DNA of 34,004 bases from Candidatus Spechtbacteria bacterium RIFCSPHIGHO2_02_FULL_43_15b (GCA_001819985.1 MHOE01000034.1:8606-42609); one strand, 5' to 3'; numbered from the stretch's first letter, positions 1-8,815 are shown. Numbers and translations: made by a program. Notes: generated from the letters alone by a model not told the origin.

Positions 1-59
1 AATTCTTAAAAATCGGATGCAATATTTATAAAGAAATTAATACTTAAATAAATTTCAAA

Positions 60-431
60 ATGAAACTGAATACATTAACACTAGAGGAAAAAGACATAAT
101 AGAAAACAAGGGAACCGAACCGGCTCATTCGGGCAAGTACGATAATTTTTTTGAGGAAGGCGCATATATATGCAAACGGTGCGAGGCGAAGCTTTACAAT
201 TCAAAGGACAAATTCGACGCGGAGTGCGGATGGCCGAGTTTTGACGACGAAATTCCGGGATCAATAAAAAGGAGTCCCGACCCAGACGGTAAGAGAACGG
301 AAATTAGCTGTAATAATTGCGGCGGGCATCTGGGCCACATATTCGAAGGGGAGCATCTCACGGGAAAAAACATCCGGCACTGCGTAAATTCGTTGTCGCT
401 TGAATTTATTCCGGAGAATAAGGACAAATAG
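60..431 (+). CDS. msrB: Peptide-methionine (R)-S-oxide reductase MsrB
   Basis: Reduces the R epimer of methionine sulfoxide in proteins, repairing oxidative damage, normally recharged by thioredoxin. The 123-residue protein is a complete single-domain MsrB. Visible are the N-terminal [10 protein letters not shown] motif, the structural zinc pairs CKRC (C38/C41) and CNNC (C84/C87), the CGWPSF motif with the probable resolving Cys56, GGHLGHIF, and [11 protein letters not shown] with the catalytic Cys108. All key residues are present, so it should be active. There is no signal peptide, so it is cytoplasmic. No MsrA fusion or neighbour is visible. The upstream 59 nt are AT-rich with no clear Shine-Dalgarno; the ATG was chosen because the family N-terminus follows it closely. 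Confidence 0.96.
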   Translation: MKLNTLTLEEKDIIENKGTEPAHSGKYDNFFEEGAYICKRCEAKLYNSKDKFDAECGWPSFDDEIPGSIKRSPDPDGKRTEISCNNCGGHLGHIFEGEHLTGKNIRHCVNSLSLEFIPENKDK

Positions 432-478
432 TCCAAAATCGAAGTTTTGTTAGAAGCGGTTTTAGCAGGTAAATTTTT

Positions 479-1231
479 ATGTCGGATTATTATCGTGGAA
501 AGCGGTCAAGGAATATTTATAACCCTGAAAGCGAACAAGCATTCAGGTTGAGCCGTTCAAAATTGGAACTGTATATTGAATGTCCGCGTTGTTTTTATAT
601 TGATCGGCGTCTTGGGGTGGATCGTCCTCCGGGGTATCCGTTTTCAATAAACAGCGCCGTGGATAAACTGCTGAAGAAAGAGTTTGATATCCACAGGGCG
701 CGCGTCAGCAGGCATCCTTTGATGGAGGCATACGGAATCAATGCGATTCCGGCGGCGCACAAAAAACTGGACGATTGGCGCAATAATTTTACGGGAGTGG
801 AGTATTTTCACGAGCCGAGTAATTTTATCGTAACGGGGGCAATAGATGATTTATGGCAGAATAAAAACGGGGAATATATGGTCGTTGATTACAAAGCAAC
901 AAGTAAGGAAGGAAAAATTACCGAGCTGGATATGGAATGGCAGGATAGTTATAAGAGGCAGATGGAGATTTATCAGTGGCTTTTGCGGAAGAATGTCGAG
1001 AAAGTATCAGATTTAGGGTATTTCGTATATTGCAATGGCCGTACGGATGTCAAAGCGTTTGATGGCAGAATTGAATTCGATGTTACATTGATATCATACA
1101 AAGGTAATGATGCTTGGGTAGAGCGGGCGGTAATAGACGCAAAAGCGTGTCTGGATAAAAAGAATGCGCCAAAATCATCCCCAAATTGCGATTATTGCAG
1201 GTATCGCGATGATGTAGCTTCGGTTCTTTAG
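479..1231 (+). CDS. PD-(D/E)XK superfamily nuclease (Cas4/RecB-like, probable Fe-S)
   Basis: Probable DNA exonuclease of the Cas4/RecB-nuclease fold, 250 residues. In order I see an N-terminal SRSKLELYIECPRCFY with C35/C38, a GAIDD motif (acidic residue near 123), the VVDYKA core strand (D137, K139), a QMEIYQW helix matching the QxxxY motif of this superfamily (Q161), and a C-terminal CDYC pair (C237/C240). Four cysteines split between the two ends are the usual arrangement of the 4Fe-4S cluster in Cas4/AddB-type nucleases. There is no CRISPR array and no other cas gene in the window, so it is more likely a stand-alone repair nuclease than a CRISPR adaptation protein. AGGT lies about 9 nt before the ATG. 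A hairpin terminator follows it. Confidence 0.85.
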   Translation: MSDYYRGKRSRNIYNPESEQAFRLSRSKLELYIECPRCFYIDRRLGVDRPPGYPFSINSAVDKLLKKEFDIHRARVSRHPLMEAYGINAIPAAHKKLDDWRNNFTGVEYFHEPSNFIVTGAIDDLWQNKNGEYMVVDYKATSKEGKITELDMEWQDSYKRQMEIYQWLLRKNVEKVSDLGYFVYCNGRTDVKAFDGRIEFDVTLISYKGNDAWVERAVIDAKACLDKKNAPKSSPNCDYCRYRDDVASVL

Positions 1232-1251
1232 AGATTCGAATAGCAAGATAA

Positions 1252-1274
1252 ACGGGCTAAAAGCCCTGTTTTTT
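1252..1274 (+). terminator. Rho-independent terminator after the PD-(D/E)XK gene
   Basis: GGGCT-AAA-AGCCC stem, extendable with a bulged T, followed by TG and six T. It sits 20 nt after the stop codon and before the next start. Confidence 0.65.
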
Positions 1275-1300
1275 GTATAAAATAATGTTACTATGCGAAT

Positions 1301-1507
1301 ATGGAAGAAAGCGGAAAAAGGAGTGTTATAAAGTCAATAAGCTGGAGAATTATCGCGAGCGTTACAACATCGGTTATTGTGTTTGTCCTTACGGGTGAAT
1401 TTATGCTTTCACTAGGCGCGGGATTTCTAGACGCGATCATAAAAATGTTTTTGTATTACATTCACGAAAGGAGCTGGAATAAAATTTCTTGGGGTAGGGA
1501 AGTTTAG
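1301..1507 (+). CDS. DUF2061 family small membrane protein
   Basis: 68-residue predicted inner-membrane protein. It matches the DUF2061 pattern: an N-terminal basic RSVIKSISWRI stretch, two hydrophobic segments (about residues 16-32 and 36-54) and a C-terminal HERSWNKISWG signature typical of the family. The biochemical function of DUF2061 is not known; in some organisms it is fused to or encoded near sulfate-assimilation genes, which are absent here. A TATAAA box lies about 19 nt before the ATG and no strong Shine-Dalgarno is seen. The next gene begins about 40 nt downstream, so the two may share a transcript. Confidence 0.85.
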   Translation: MEESGKRSVIKSISWRIIASVTTSVIVFVLTGEFMLSLGAGFLDAIIKMFLYYIHERSWNKISWGREV

Positions 1508-1546
1508 AGCAGTCATTTTTTTTGAAACGGCGTTTTGCGGCGGATT

Positions 1547-3058
1547 ATGCTTTTGAAAACCGAAAAATTTTTGTTTTTCGTTTTGATTTTTTGCATTCCT
1601 TTTCAAACAAGGAGTTTTTTGTTTGGGCCGCACTCTCCGATAACCGAGCCGGATAAATTTGTGGAGTGGAATTCAGCATTTTTTTATCTGACAGACCTTA
1701 TTTTAATATCCGTTTTAGGTCTTGCCTTATTCAGGCTGATATCCTGCGGGAAGTACACTCTTAATCCGCTAAAGCCCATTAAATGGCCTCTTATATTCTT
1801 ATCCGTATTTGTCGCGTTCGCGGGGTTTTCGCTTTCAAACGCGGAACTTTTGGATTACGGAGTTTACCGATTTTTGAAACTGTTAAGTTTTGTGCTGTTT
1901 TTTCTATACATAGCAACAACCGTAAGTTTTGGATTCAAGAAGGATAAGAAAAACAATTACCGGAAAATTTCTTTCAAGTGGGCCGCGGGCATTTTTTTAG
2001 CAAGCGGAGTTTTCCAAGCGGTTATTTCATTGCTTCAATTCGCGAGGCAGGAATCTCTTGGCCTTACAAAACTCCATGAAAGTCCATTAAAGATAGGGAT
2101 GAGAGAAGTGGCGCAAATCAAGGTAGTGCTTGAGCCGGTGTCATTTTTGAAGCCGCTAGGAGAATATATCGGCATGATACGAGCGTACGGGACTTTTCCG
2201 AGCCCCAATATTCTTGCCGGATTTTTTGGGTTATGCATTTTGCTACTGTTGTACATTTTAATTTCGGAAAGAATCAGCAGTAACGAAACTCAAACAAAAC
2301 AATCCGTTAGTTACGGCAAAAAGGTAAAATGGATTTCAAGGAAGTTACAGGAATATCGTAATTTGGCGGGAGTGGCGGTTATGTTTGCGGTTTCACAGGG
2401 GTTTATTCTCGCATTTTCGAGGGGAGCTTCATTTTTTCTTTGCGTTTCGGTGGGGTTGTTTTTCACGGGAATATTGGTTTTTAAGCGTCTGAAAAATTCA
2501 AGGTCTGCCGCGATAAAGTCATGCGCCGCGGTTTTTGTTATTTGGGTTATAATTTTCTCGCTTAACTTTCCGGAAATTTCTTCGCGATTCATGGCGAGTT
2601 CGGTATCGGAAGATTCTATAGAAGAAAGGGCCGTTTATAACAGGGCTGGAATAGAAGCGGTTTCCCGTGAAGCAAAGAGCGTGATTTTAGGCGTAGGGCT
2701 GGGTAATTTTGTAAACGATTATATGCTGAATTCCGCAGGATTAAAATTACATCTTTATCAGCCGGTACACAATGTGTATCTTTTAGTAGCTAGCGAAATC
2801 GGAATAATAGGAGTTTTTGCGTTTGTTCTATTTCTAATTTCTTTGATATGGAAGGGGTTAATGGGCGCAATAAATGGGGAAAAATACAACGATAACGGTA
2901 GGATTTTAATAATACACGCGTTGCTTGTTTCAGTTTTTTTCATGTGCCTAATTGGTCTCTACGATCATTACTTTTGGACTATCCAGCAAGGCGCTTTAAT
3001 GTTTTGGGTTTTTTTTGGTTTTTTGGCGGGCACTTTAAGGGAAAGTCAATCCGAATAG
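1547..3058 (+). CDS. O-antigen ligase/polymerase-like (Wzy_C) membrane protein
   Basis: Multi-pass membrane protein of about 503 residues, with roughly 10-12 hydrophobic segments and a large loop in the middle. Family cues are AYGTFPSPNILAGF before a transmembrane segment, AFSRGA, and the C-terminal GVGLGNF...QPVHNVYLLVASEIG block typical of the Wzy_C/WaaL (O-antigen ligase or polymerase) superfamily. Such proteins transfer or polymerise undecaprenyl-linked glycans at the outer face of the membrane, or act as O-glycosyltransferases on proteins. No glycosyltransferase cluster lies nearby, so the substrate is unknown; surface glycan or S-layer protein glycosylation are the reasonable options. 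The ORF track begins at a TTG at 1535; I prefer the ATG at 1547, but neither has a good ribosome binding site. Confidence 0.85.
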   Translation: MLLKTEKFLFFVLIFCIPFQTRSFLFGPHSPITEPDKFVEWNSAFFYLTDLILISVLGLALFRLISCGKYTLNPLKPIKWPLIFLSVFVAFAGFSLSNAELLDYGVYRFLKLLSFVLFFLYIATTVSFGFKKDKKNNYRKISFKWAAGIFLASGVFQAVISLLQFARQESLGLTKLHESPLKIGMREVAQIKVVLEPVSFLKPLGEYIGMIRAYGTFPSPNILAGFFGLCILLLLYILISERISSNETQTKQSVSYGKKVKWISRKLQEYRNLAGVAVMFAVSQGFILAFSRGASFFLCVSVGLFFTGILVFKRLKNSRSAAIKSCAAVFVIWVIIFSLNFPEISSRFMASSVSEDSIEERAVYNRAGIEAVSREAKSVILGVGLGNFVNDYMLNSAGLKLHLYQPVHNVYLLVASEIGIIGVFAFVLFLISLIWKGLMGAINGEKYNDNGRILIIHALLVSVFFMCLIGLYDHYFWTIQQGALMFWVFFGFLAGTLRESQSE

Positions 3059-3064
3059 AGGGTG

Positions 3065-3092
3065 TTGATTTTTATCAGTTTTTGTGTATAGT
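3065..3092 (+). promoter_or_regulatory. Putative sigma70-type promoter upstream of the PP2C gene
   Basis: TTGATT and TATAGT separated by 16 nt, about 75 nt before the PP2C start. By-eye match to the -35/-10 consensus. Confidence 0.5.
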
Positions 3093-3166
3093 ACAATAAA
3101 CTAATATTCAAGTCGGAAATTCAAAAATCGATCTCGATCCTTTAATTTTTCCATAGCGGAGGTATT

Positions 3167-4015
3167 ATGGCGCGAAGAGTTATCTCGTCCCTTGAAGCTA
3201 ATTTTAAGGGAAGGCCTAACGAGGATTTTTGTTTCTACAAAAAAAACACATACGGCATTTGCCTCGCCGTAGCGGATGGGATCTCGAGGACTTCTTATAG
3301 GGATCCGTACCCGGGCGCATATCTCGCGGCAAAGCTCTTATGCAAAGAGGCGATTGCTTTGCTGGACCCGAAATCTGCTGGTGGCGACGATGATGTAAGA
3401 GAGGTTTTTTTAAGAGCGAATGCTTGTATTCGAGATATGAATAGCGAGCGTGGAATAAACGAGGAGACAGTTGATTATTTAGAGAAAGATTATTACGGAT
3501 GCGTAGGCGCTATCGGTCTGATAGGCGGAGTCGGAGAGCATCAATGGCTCGATTACGGATTGATCGGCGATTGCGGCATAATCGTATTTGATATCAACCT
3601 CGAGCCGATATTTCTTTCCGAAAATAAAGTAGAGGTCCTAGAGAAATTTAGAACCTTTCATTGCTTCAGTAAAGATTCGGATGCGATGACCTATTGGAGA
3701 AAAAATGTGAGGAACAAGCCAAGAGCCGGCTATATGACATACGGCGCTCTAACCGGCGAGGCAGAAGCGCTTGAATACCTGATAAGAGGCAGGATCCGTC
3801 TAAACATTGGAGACACCGTATTATTTTTCTCTGACGGCATTTATCCATTTATTTTCGACATAAGATTTAGAAATTATTTGAGGGAACGCCTTAAGCGAAG
3901 GCAGGGTTTTTTCCGGATAGGTGAGTATATCGGCGTTTTGTTGCCGGATCTTAAAAGTCAAAACATTTCCAATCTGGACGACGACAAGGCCCTTGTGGCC
4001 GTAGCAATAAATTAA
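3167..4015 (+). CDS. PP2C-type serine/threonine protein phosphatase-like protein
   Basis: 282-residue cytoplasmic protein with PP2C-family motifs: RPNEDFCF near residue 20 (first metal Asp), AVADGIS at 35-40 (the VADGxG motif), LIGDCGIIVF in the middle (like the usual GDSRAY), GDTVLFFSDGIYPF (the DG motif), and a C-terminal DDDKALVAVAI matching the DNxTxV motif. It is probably a Mn/Mg-dependent phosphatase of phosphoserine/threonine. No partner kinase is visible in the window. The start is well supported by GGAGGT a few nucleotides upstream of the ATG. It stands alone between a promoter and a strong terminator, so it is likely monocistronic. Confidence 0.8.
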   Translation: MARRVISSLEANFKGRPNEDFCFYKKNTYGICLAVADGISRTSYRDPYPGAYLAAKLLCKEAIALLDPKSAGGDDDVREVFLRANACIRDMNSERGINEETVDYLEKDYYGCVGAIGLIGGVGEHQWLDYGLIGDCGIIVFDINLEPIFLSENKVEVLEKFRTFHCFSKDSDAMTYWRKNVRNKPRAGYMTYGALTGEAEALEYLIRGRIRLNIGDTVLFFSDGIYPFIFDIRFRNYLRERLKRRQGFFRIGEYIGVLLPDLKSQNISNLDDDKALVAVAIN

Positions 4016-4040
4016 ATCCGATCACGCGATCGGATTTTTG
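4014..4040 (+). terminator. Rho-independent terminator after the PP2C gene
   Basis: Perfect 10-bp stem AAATCCGATC / GATCGGATTT with loop ACGC, followed by a T run. It overlaps the end of the stop codon of the phosphatase gene. Confidence 0.88.
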
Positions 4041-4117
4041 TTTCTCCACAGTTTTATAGTATGCGAATGTGGTAATATAATGAACGAAAGGTCATTCTAA
4101 TATTTCGCGTAAAATTT

Positions 4118-4195
4118 ATGTCTGTAAAAATTTATTTAATAATCGGCGTGCTTCTTGGCGCCGCGGGGGTATTTTTGCTAGTCAGGGGCATATAA
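4118..4195 (+). CDS. Possible 25-residue single-span membrane peptide
   Basis: Too short for the ORF track. An ATG opens a frame that reads as a basic start (MSVK), then a continuous hydrophobic segment of about 17 residues (IIGVLLGAAGVFLLV), and ends RGI before TAA. The composition is that of a single transmembrane helix with positive charges at both ends. A TATAAT lies 36 nt upstream (4076-4081), after the PP2C terminator, so it could have its own transcript. There is no Shine-Dalgarno and I do not recognise a family. It could be a chance frame in the 284-nt gap before the ABC genes. Confidence 0.35.
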   Translation: MSVKIYLIIGVLLGAAGVFLLVRGI

Positions 4196-4265
4196 GAACC
4201 ATTCTACAAACGCGGCGAAAAGTATCAGAAAGAGTATGAAGCCCTTGAGTTTTTTATGTATTATT

Positions 4266-4280
4266 TTGTATAATATACAA
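4266..4280 (+). promoter_or_regulatory. Dyad over a -10 box upstream of the ABC exporter genes
   Basis: TTGTAT-AAT-ATACAA, a 6+3+6 inverted repeat that covers a TATAAT (4269-4274) located 25 nt before the ABC ATPase start. The overlap of a dyad with a -10 box suggests an operator, but AT-rich dyads are also common by chance. No clear -35 was found. Confidence 0.4.
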
Positions 4281-4299
4281 TTATTAAGATTATACCCAA

Positions 4300-5226
4300 A
4301 TGATATCGGTAAATCAGCTTACAAAATCCTTTAGAGACATAAAGGCGGTGGACAGCATTTCTTTTGAGGTTGGTAAGGGCGAGATAGTCGGCCTTTTAGG
4401 CCCCAACGGAGCCGGAAAGACTACGACAATGCGTCTGATCACCGGATTTTTGTATCCAGACGCGGGGTCTGTGAAGGTAAATGGAATATCGGTCGAGGAT
4501 GACCCTACCAGCGCGCAGAGGCATATCGGCTATTTGGCCGAAAACAATCCATTGTACAAGGATATGCTGGTTTCGGATATGCTTAGTTTGTCGGCGGATT
4601 TGAAGGGAATACGGAAGTCAGAAAAGAAATCCGCGATGGATTTCGCGGTGTCAGCAGTTTCAATAAGCGATATATTTTACAGGCCGATAGGCGAACTCTC
4701 CAAGGGGTATAAACAAAGAGTTGGCATGGCTATGGCGTTACTTCATCAGCCAGACATTATGATAATGGATGAACCGACAGAAGGGCTTGACCCCAACCAG
4801 CGGACGGAAATTCGGGGCCTCATACAGAAACTTTCCAAAGAACGCACGATTATTCTAAGCACCCATGTAATGCAGGAGGCGCAAGCGGTTTGTAATCGCC
4901 TTCTCATTATAAACAAAGGGCGCATGGTAGCTGACGGCACTCCTCAAGATCTTATGAAAGTGGCAAATCGAGAAAAAGCGCTGGTGGCCGATATTGAAGG
5001 CAATGGAGTGGAGTTTTCTTTGAGGAATTTGGAAGGAGCCGAACATATTGATTTACGACGAACAGGCAACGAAAGATTCGAAGCCCGAATAATTTACGGC
5101 GAATCCGCGGAGTTACAGCCCGCAATTTCAAAACTCGCAAACGCGAACGGATGGATTATATGGAAAATTGCGGAAGAAGAGCACAAACTTGAGGATGTAT
5201 TTCACAAGTTAACAAGTGAATTTTAG
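4300..5226 (+). CDS. ABC transporter ATP-binding protein (GldA/ABC-2 type)
   Basis: 308-residue ATPase subunit of an ABC-2 exporter. Walker A GPNGAGKT is at 34-41, the signature LSKGYKQR at about 133-140 and Walker B IMIMDEPTEGLDP around 152-164, followed by the H-loop STHVMQEA. The C-terminal third, about 90 residues after the nucleotide-binding domain, resembles the DUF4162-type tail common in GldA, NatA and drug or exopolysaccharide exporters. It ends one nucleotide before the best ATG of the permease-GldG gene, so the two form a translationally coupled pair and surely one transporter. The substrate is not evident; in Bacteroidetes the GldA-F-G complex serves gliding, but in CPR such systems are probably general envelope exporters. 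Confidence 0.93.
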   Translation: MISVNQLTKSFRDIKAVDSISFEVGKGEIVGLLGPNGAGKTTTMRLITGFLYPDAGSVKVNGISVEDDPTSAQRHIGYLAENNPLYKDMLVSDMLSLSADLKGIRKSEKKSAMDFAVSAVSISDIFYRPIGELSKGYKQRVGMAMALLHQPDIMIMDEPTEGLDPNQRTEIRGLIQKLSKERTIILSTHVMQEAQAVCNRLLIINKGRMVADGTPQDLMKVANREKALVADIEGNGVEFSLRNLEGAEHIDLRRTGNERFEARIIYGESAELQPAISKLANANGWIIWKIAEEEHKLEDVFHKLTSEF

Positions 5227-5227
5227 T

Positions 5228-7468
5228 ATGTATAACATCAAAAATATTTTAGTCATAATAAAAAAAGAACTTCGCGGATATTTTGACGGCCCGACAGCTT
5301 ATGTAGTTATCATAGCTTTTTTGCTTTTGTGGGAATTTTTGTTTTTTCAGAGTGCGTTTGTGATAGGCGAGGCATCGCTTCGTCCGTTTTTTAGCTTTTT
5401 GCCGTGGATATATCTGTTCCTAATTCCAGCTATAACAATGGGCAGTATATCGCAGGAAAAAAGCGAAGGAACGATTGAATTATTGCTTACCCATCCGATA
5501 AGGGAGAACGAGCTGTTGATCGGAAAATATAAAGGTATTTTAATTTTTTTAGTAATTTGTCTTTTAATCACATTGCCCTTGCCTTTTTCTTTGGACATAT
5601 TCGGCGATTTGGATTGGGGGGTTGTGTTCGGTCAATACCTGGCAAGTTTTTTATTGGGAGCGGCTTTTATTTCTCTGGGGCTTTTTATTTCGGGGATTTT
5701 TCTAAGTCAAATATCGGCCTTTTTGGTGACGGCGTTTGCGGGGTTTCTTTTTATCATAATAGGTTCGCCGATTGTCACCGCAAGTTTACCTTCGTTTGTC
5801 GGCCAAATATTGGAACAAGTTTCTTTCTTGCCCCACTACGAATCAATGGCGAGGGGGGTAATTGACATACGGGATTTGTTGTACTTTGTTTCCGCGGCCT
5901 TTATATTTATGGGACTTGGGCATCTTCAGTTTTTGAAGAGAAAATTCGGAAATAGAAAAGCGCGATTTGCGGCTTATCAGTTATGGCTGTCTGTTTTCAT
6001 AGGCATTGTCGTGGCGATTAACATTTTCGGTTCGAGAGTGCCAGGAAGAGTCGATTTAACGGAAAACAGTATTTATACGCTAAGTAACGCGACTAAGGAT
6101 ATTCTTGCGGATTTGGATGATAAAGTGGAAATACGGGTTTATTCATCCAACGATCTTCCGCCGCAATTTCAGCCGATTTCGAGGGAAGTTAACGATACGC
6201 TAAGGGATTACAAAATTTACGGCCAGGGCAATATAAATGTGACCGAAAAGAATCCCTCTGAAAGCCTTGAGATTTCCGAAGAGGCGATGTCTTACGGAAT
6301 ACAGGAAGTGCAGTTTAATGTTGTGGGCAACGAAGAGCTTCGGGTAAAAAGGGGGTATTTAGGTATAGCTGTTGTTTACGGAGATAATCACGAATCAGTG
6401 CCATTCGTAAACAGCACTGCGGACCTCGAATACCAGCTGACGAGTTTCATAAAAAAATTAACGACAGAAGACAAAGGTATTGTCGGTTTTCTTTCCGGCC
6501 ACGGAGAAAAAAGCATATTTAGCGATTATTCGGTTTTCAACGAAGAGTTGGAGAAGCAATTTGTAACGAGGGACATAACCATTAACGAAGAAAATCCGGA
6601 AATTCCCGAAGATTTATCCGCTCTCGTTGTGGCGGGTCCTACCCAGGGAATAGATAAAGACACGCGAGGTGCTATAAAAAATTATTTGAATAAGGGCGGG
6701 TCGGTAATGTTTCTCTTGGATGGAGTTATAGTTTCCCCTCAAACCTTGATAGCGGAGGAAAACGAAAACAGCTTTTCAGATTTTGTCGAAGAATACGGCG
6801 TCAAAGTAGCAAGTGATTTAGTGTACGATGTTCGTTCAAACGAAACAGTAACGCTCGGGAGCGGTTTTTTCAGCTATCTCTTGCCGTATCCTTTTTGGCC
6901 TAAGGTTGTGCCGATTGCCGGCGATTCCCAAATAACTTCAAGGATCGGCAATGTTACTTTACTTTGGCCGAGTTCTATTGAGTTTGATAAGGAAAAAATG
7001 GCACAACTTGGGATAAGCGACACGATGCTTTTTTCCACGACCAAATTTGGGGGATCTCAAAAAGGCGCATTCGATGTTAATCCCGAAGTTCGTCTATCCG
7101 AAGAAAACCTAAGCGAGAAATTAGTTGCGGTAACTTTGACGCGCGAAGGAATTGAAAATGAAACAAAGCCATGGAGAATTATTGTCGTCAGCGACTCCGA
7201 TTTTCTTGTAGATCAATTCGCGTCCGCTTCAAAAGCTAATGTCGCTTTTGGCATGGAGGCGCTTTCGTGGCTAAGCCAGGAGCAATCCCTTGGAAGTATT
7301 CGCGTGAAGCAACTTGCCGAGAGAAAACTTTTATTTGAAGATAATACTCAAAAATTTTTGTTAAAATACGGCAACCTAGCGTTTGTCGTATTGTTGCCGA
7401 TAGGTTTCTCGGCATGGCGGATGATGAGAAGGCGAGGATTGAGGAAGCTTACATATAAAACGAAATAG
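5228..7468 (+). CDS. ABC-2 permease fused to a GldG-like extracytoplasmic domain
   Basis: About 746 residues joining two normally separate subunits. The first ~245 residues are an ABC-2 permease (GldF-like) with about six membrane segments and the coupling motif EKSEGTIELLLTHPI. After a basic KRKFGNRKAR linker, a membrane segment near 255-271 leads into a GldG/ABC_transp_aux domain beginning VDLTENSIYTLS, with LSGHGEKS in the middle, and a final membrane segment and basic tail (AWRMMRRRGLRK). In Bacteroidetes GldF and GldG are separate proteins. The ORF track starts at a GTG at 5216 inside the ATPase gene; the ATG at 5228, just after the upstream TAG, is more likely. The product would work with the preceding ATPase. 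Confidence 0.9.
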   Translation: MYNIKNILVIIKKELRGYFDGPTAYVVIIAFLLLWEFLFFQSAFVIGEASLRPFFSFLPWIYLFLIPAITMGSISQEKSEGTIELLLTHPIRENELLIGKYKGILIFLVICLLITLPLPFSLDIFGDLDWGVVFGQYLASFLLGAAFISLGLFISGIFLSQISAFLVTAFAGFLFIIIGSPIVTASLPSFVGQILEQVSFLPHYESMARGVIDIRDLLYFVSAAFIFMGLGHLQFLKRKFGNRKARFAAYQLWLSVFIGIVVAINIFGSRVPGRVDLTENSIYTLSNATKDILADLDDKVEIRVYSSNDLPPQFQPISREVNDTLRDYKIYGQGNINVTEKNPSESLEISEEAMSYGIQEVQFNVVGNEELRVKRGYLGIAVVYGDNHESVPFVNSTADLEYQLTSFIKKLTTEDKGIVGFLSGHGEKSIFSDYSVFNEELEKQFVTRDITINEENPEIPEDLSALVVAGPTQGIDKDTRGAIKNYLNKGGSVMFLLDGVIVSPQTLIAEENENSFSDFVEEYGVKVASDLVYDVRSNETVTLGSGFFSYLLPYPFWPKVVPIAGDSQITSRIGNVTLLWPSSIEFDKEKMAQLGISDTMLFSTTKFGGSQKGAFDVNPEVRLSEENLSEKLVAVTLTREGIENETKPWRIIVVSDSDFLVDQFASASKANVAFGMEALSWLSQEQSLGSIRVKQLAERKLLFEDNTQKFLLKYGNLAFVVLLPIGFSAWRMMRRRGLRKLTYKTK

Positions 7469-7497
7469 AATTTCCGCATTATACTTAGTATAAAATT

Positions 7498-8487
7498 ATG
7501 ATTGAAAATTCAGATAATAATAAAAAAATCGCCGATACAAATAATGCAAATACGAAATTCGATAAACCGGTGTATTTTAGCGATGCTTTCAAGTACCCCG
7601 CTTTATTTGTGGCGGTAGGGCTGATTTTAACCGCCGGGTTTTATTTTTCAACTCAATATAAACCAATGGGACAAAATAAGAGTTTAGATCTTGCGGATTG
7701 GCAAACATACAGAAACGACGAGTTTGGGTTTGAGGTGAAATTGCCTCCCGATTGGTATGTTAAGGTATCAGAGCAAGGAGGCGATTCGATATCCTTCTGG
7801 TCTCAAGATTTGGAAGATGCCTATGATGAATGTAGCAGAGGGCAAGAAACCGACCCAATGCTCCGTTGTGATATGGGAATATTAGTTCTTGAAGAAGTCC
7901 TGGTTACTGATCCCTATTTTGCGTATAGACCTTATGCTCCGTTATCTTCCGTTTCCGCGGTAGAGTTGCGGCAGGCAACATATATCCCGGATCTAAAGGT
8001 TCAAATACCAAGCAGAACTAAGGCAAACATAGGGTTGGTATTTTATTTGTATGAAAGGTCGGGGTATGAAGACGAGGATCGCAGGAATTTCGACCAAATC
8101 CTCGCGACTTTCAGATTTAGTGATAATAATTTCCCAACAAGCCAAAATGTTCAGGTAGATGAGGGACTAGATGGACTTCTCCTTTTAAGTCCCAACGGAG
8201 GGGAAATACTTAAATTTGGCGAAACTCAAATGATAAAATGGAACGATAGCAGGGGATTGGCTGATGGATTTGGTATTTTTCTTCAAAGCACAGAGTCCAT
8301 ACCCTGGAAAACCGCAACCATTGAAACTAATATACAATCCTCCGAATCAAGTTATTTTTGGATAGTACCTAGTGACGGCAGTATTACTCCCGGAAATAAA
8401 TACAAAATTCTCATAACAGCATCTATTAAGGGTTCGACAAAGATGGGGTTAACTGATGGAACGGACGGTTTTCTTATCTTAGAATAA
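7498..8487 (+). CDS. Membrane-anchored surface protein with PsbP-like and Kre9/Knh1-like regions
   Basis: 329 residues. A hydrophobic anchor lies at about 30-49 (FKYPALFVAVGLILTAGFYF) after a polar cytoplasmic N-terminus. Next comes a region starting WQTYRNDEFGFEVKLPPDWYV, typical of PsbP-like modules in CPR surface proteins, with three cysteines. The C-terminal ~110 residues begin LLLSPNGGEILKFGETQMIKWN and end DGTDGFLIL, the pattern of the Ser/Thr-rich Kre9/Knh1-like beta-sandwich often found near C-termini of exported CPR proteins. It is probably exposed on the cell surface; no catalytic motif is visible. A TATACT box ends only 12 nt before the ATG and there is no Shine-Dalgarno. Confidence 0.72.
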   Translation: MIENSDNNKKIADTNNANTKFDKPVYFSDAFKYPALFVAVGLILTAGFYFSTQYKPMGQNKSLDLADWQTYRNDEFGFEVKLPPDWYVKVSEQGGDSISFWSQDLEDAYDECSRGQETDPMLRCDMGILVLEEVLVTDPYFAYRPYAPLSSVSAVELRQATYIPDLKVQIPSRTKANIGLVFYLYERSGYEDEDRRNFDQILATFRFSDNNFPTSQNVQVDEGLDGLLLLSPNGGEILKFGETQMIKWNDSRGLADGFGIFLQSTESIPWKTATIETNIQSSESSYFWIVPSDGSITPGNKYKILITASIKGSTKMGLTDGTDGFLILE

Positions 8488-8815
8488 GCGGAGAACTCTC
8501 TCTAATCGTCGAAATGAATCCGGGTAGATATGCACCCATAGAGCGATTTTGATATAGCTAGGGGTTATAGTATCATTAGAGTTGATATGGAGGGAAATAT
8601 CGGGGAATCCGCAACGGGATTTTTGCAAAACGGAAAAAGTTTTGGGCGGCCTGTTGATATATTGCGGAAAGACAAGAATCCATTTTTTTTCACGGATGAT
8701 TTTGGTGGTGTTGTTTACTTATTTTTAATGAATAATTTTGCCGTTATGACATTCGGGTTAATTTGTCGCGAACGCAAATTTTTCCTAAGCAGTTTATAAT
8801 GGCTATAAAAACTTA
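8488..8815. other. Intergenic region, 328 nt, no convincing gene
   Basis: It holds a GGGT..ACCC mini-hairpin near 8522-8537, a TATAGT at 8566-8571, and a TATAAT at 8795-8800 that probably serves the channel gene downstream. A 70-codon frame at 8587-8799 has unremarkable composition and its stop codon lies inside that TATAAT; I do not consider it a gene. Confidence 0.5.

Noticed and set aside
479-1231. CRISPR-associated Cas4
   Set aside because: The fold matches, but no array and no cas1, cas2 or other cas genes are in the window.
1235-1275. tRNA-like GATTCGAAT near a hairpin
   Set aside because: There is no acceptor stem, D-arm or anticodon arm around it; it is explained as part of a terminator region.
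8587-8799. 70-codon frame after the surface protein gene
   Set aside because: No recognisable domain, Phe/Gly-rich low-quality composition, and its stop lies inside the probable -10 box of the channel gene. The TATAGT upstream is the only support.
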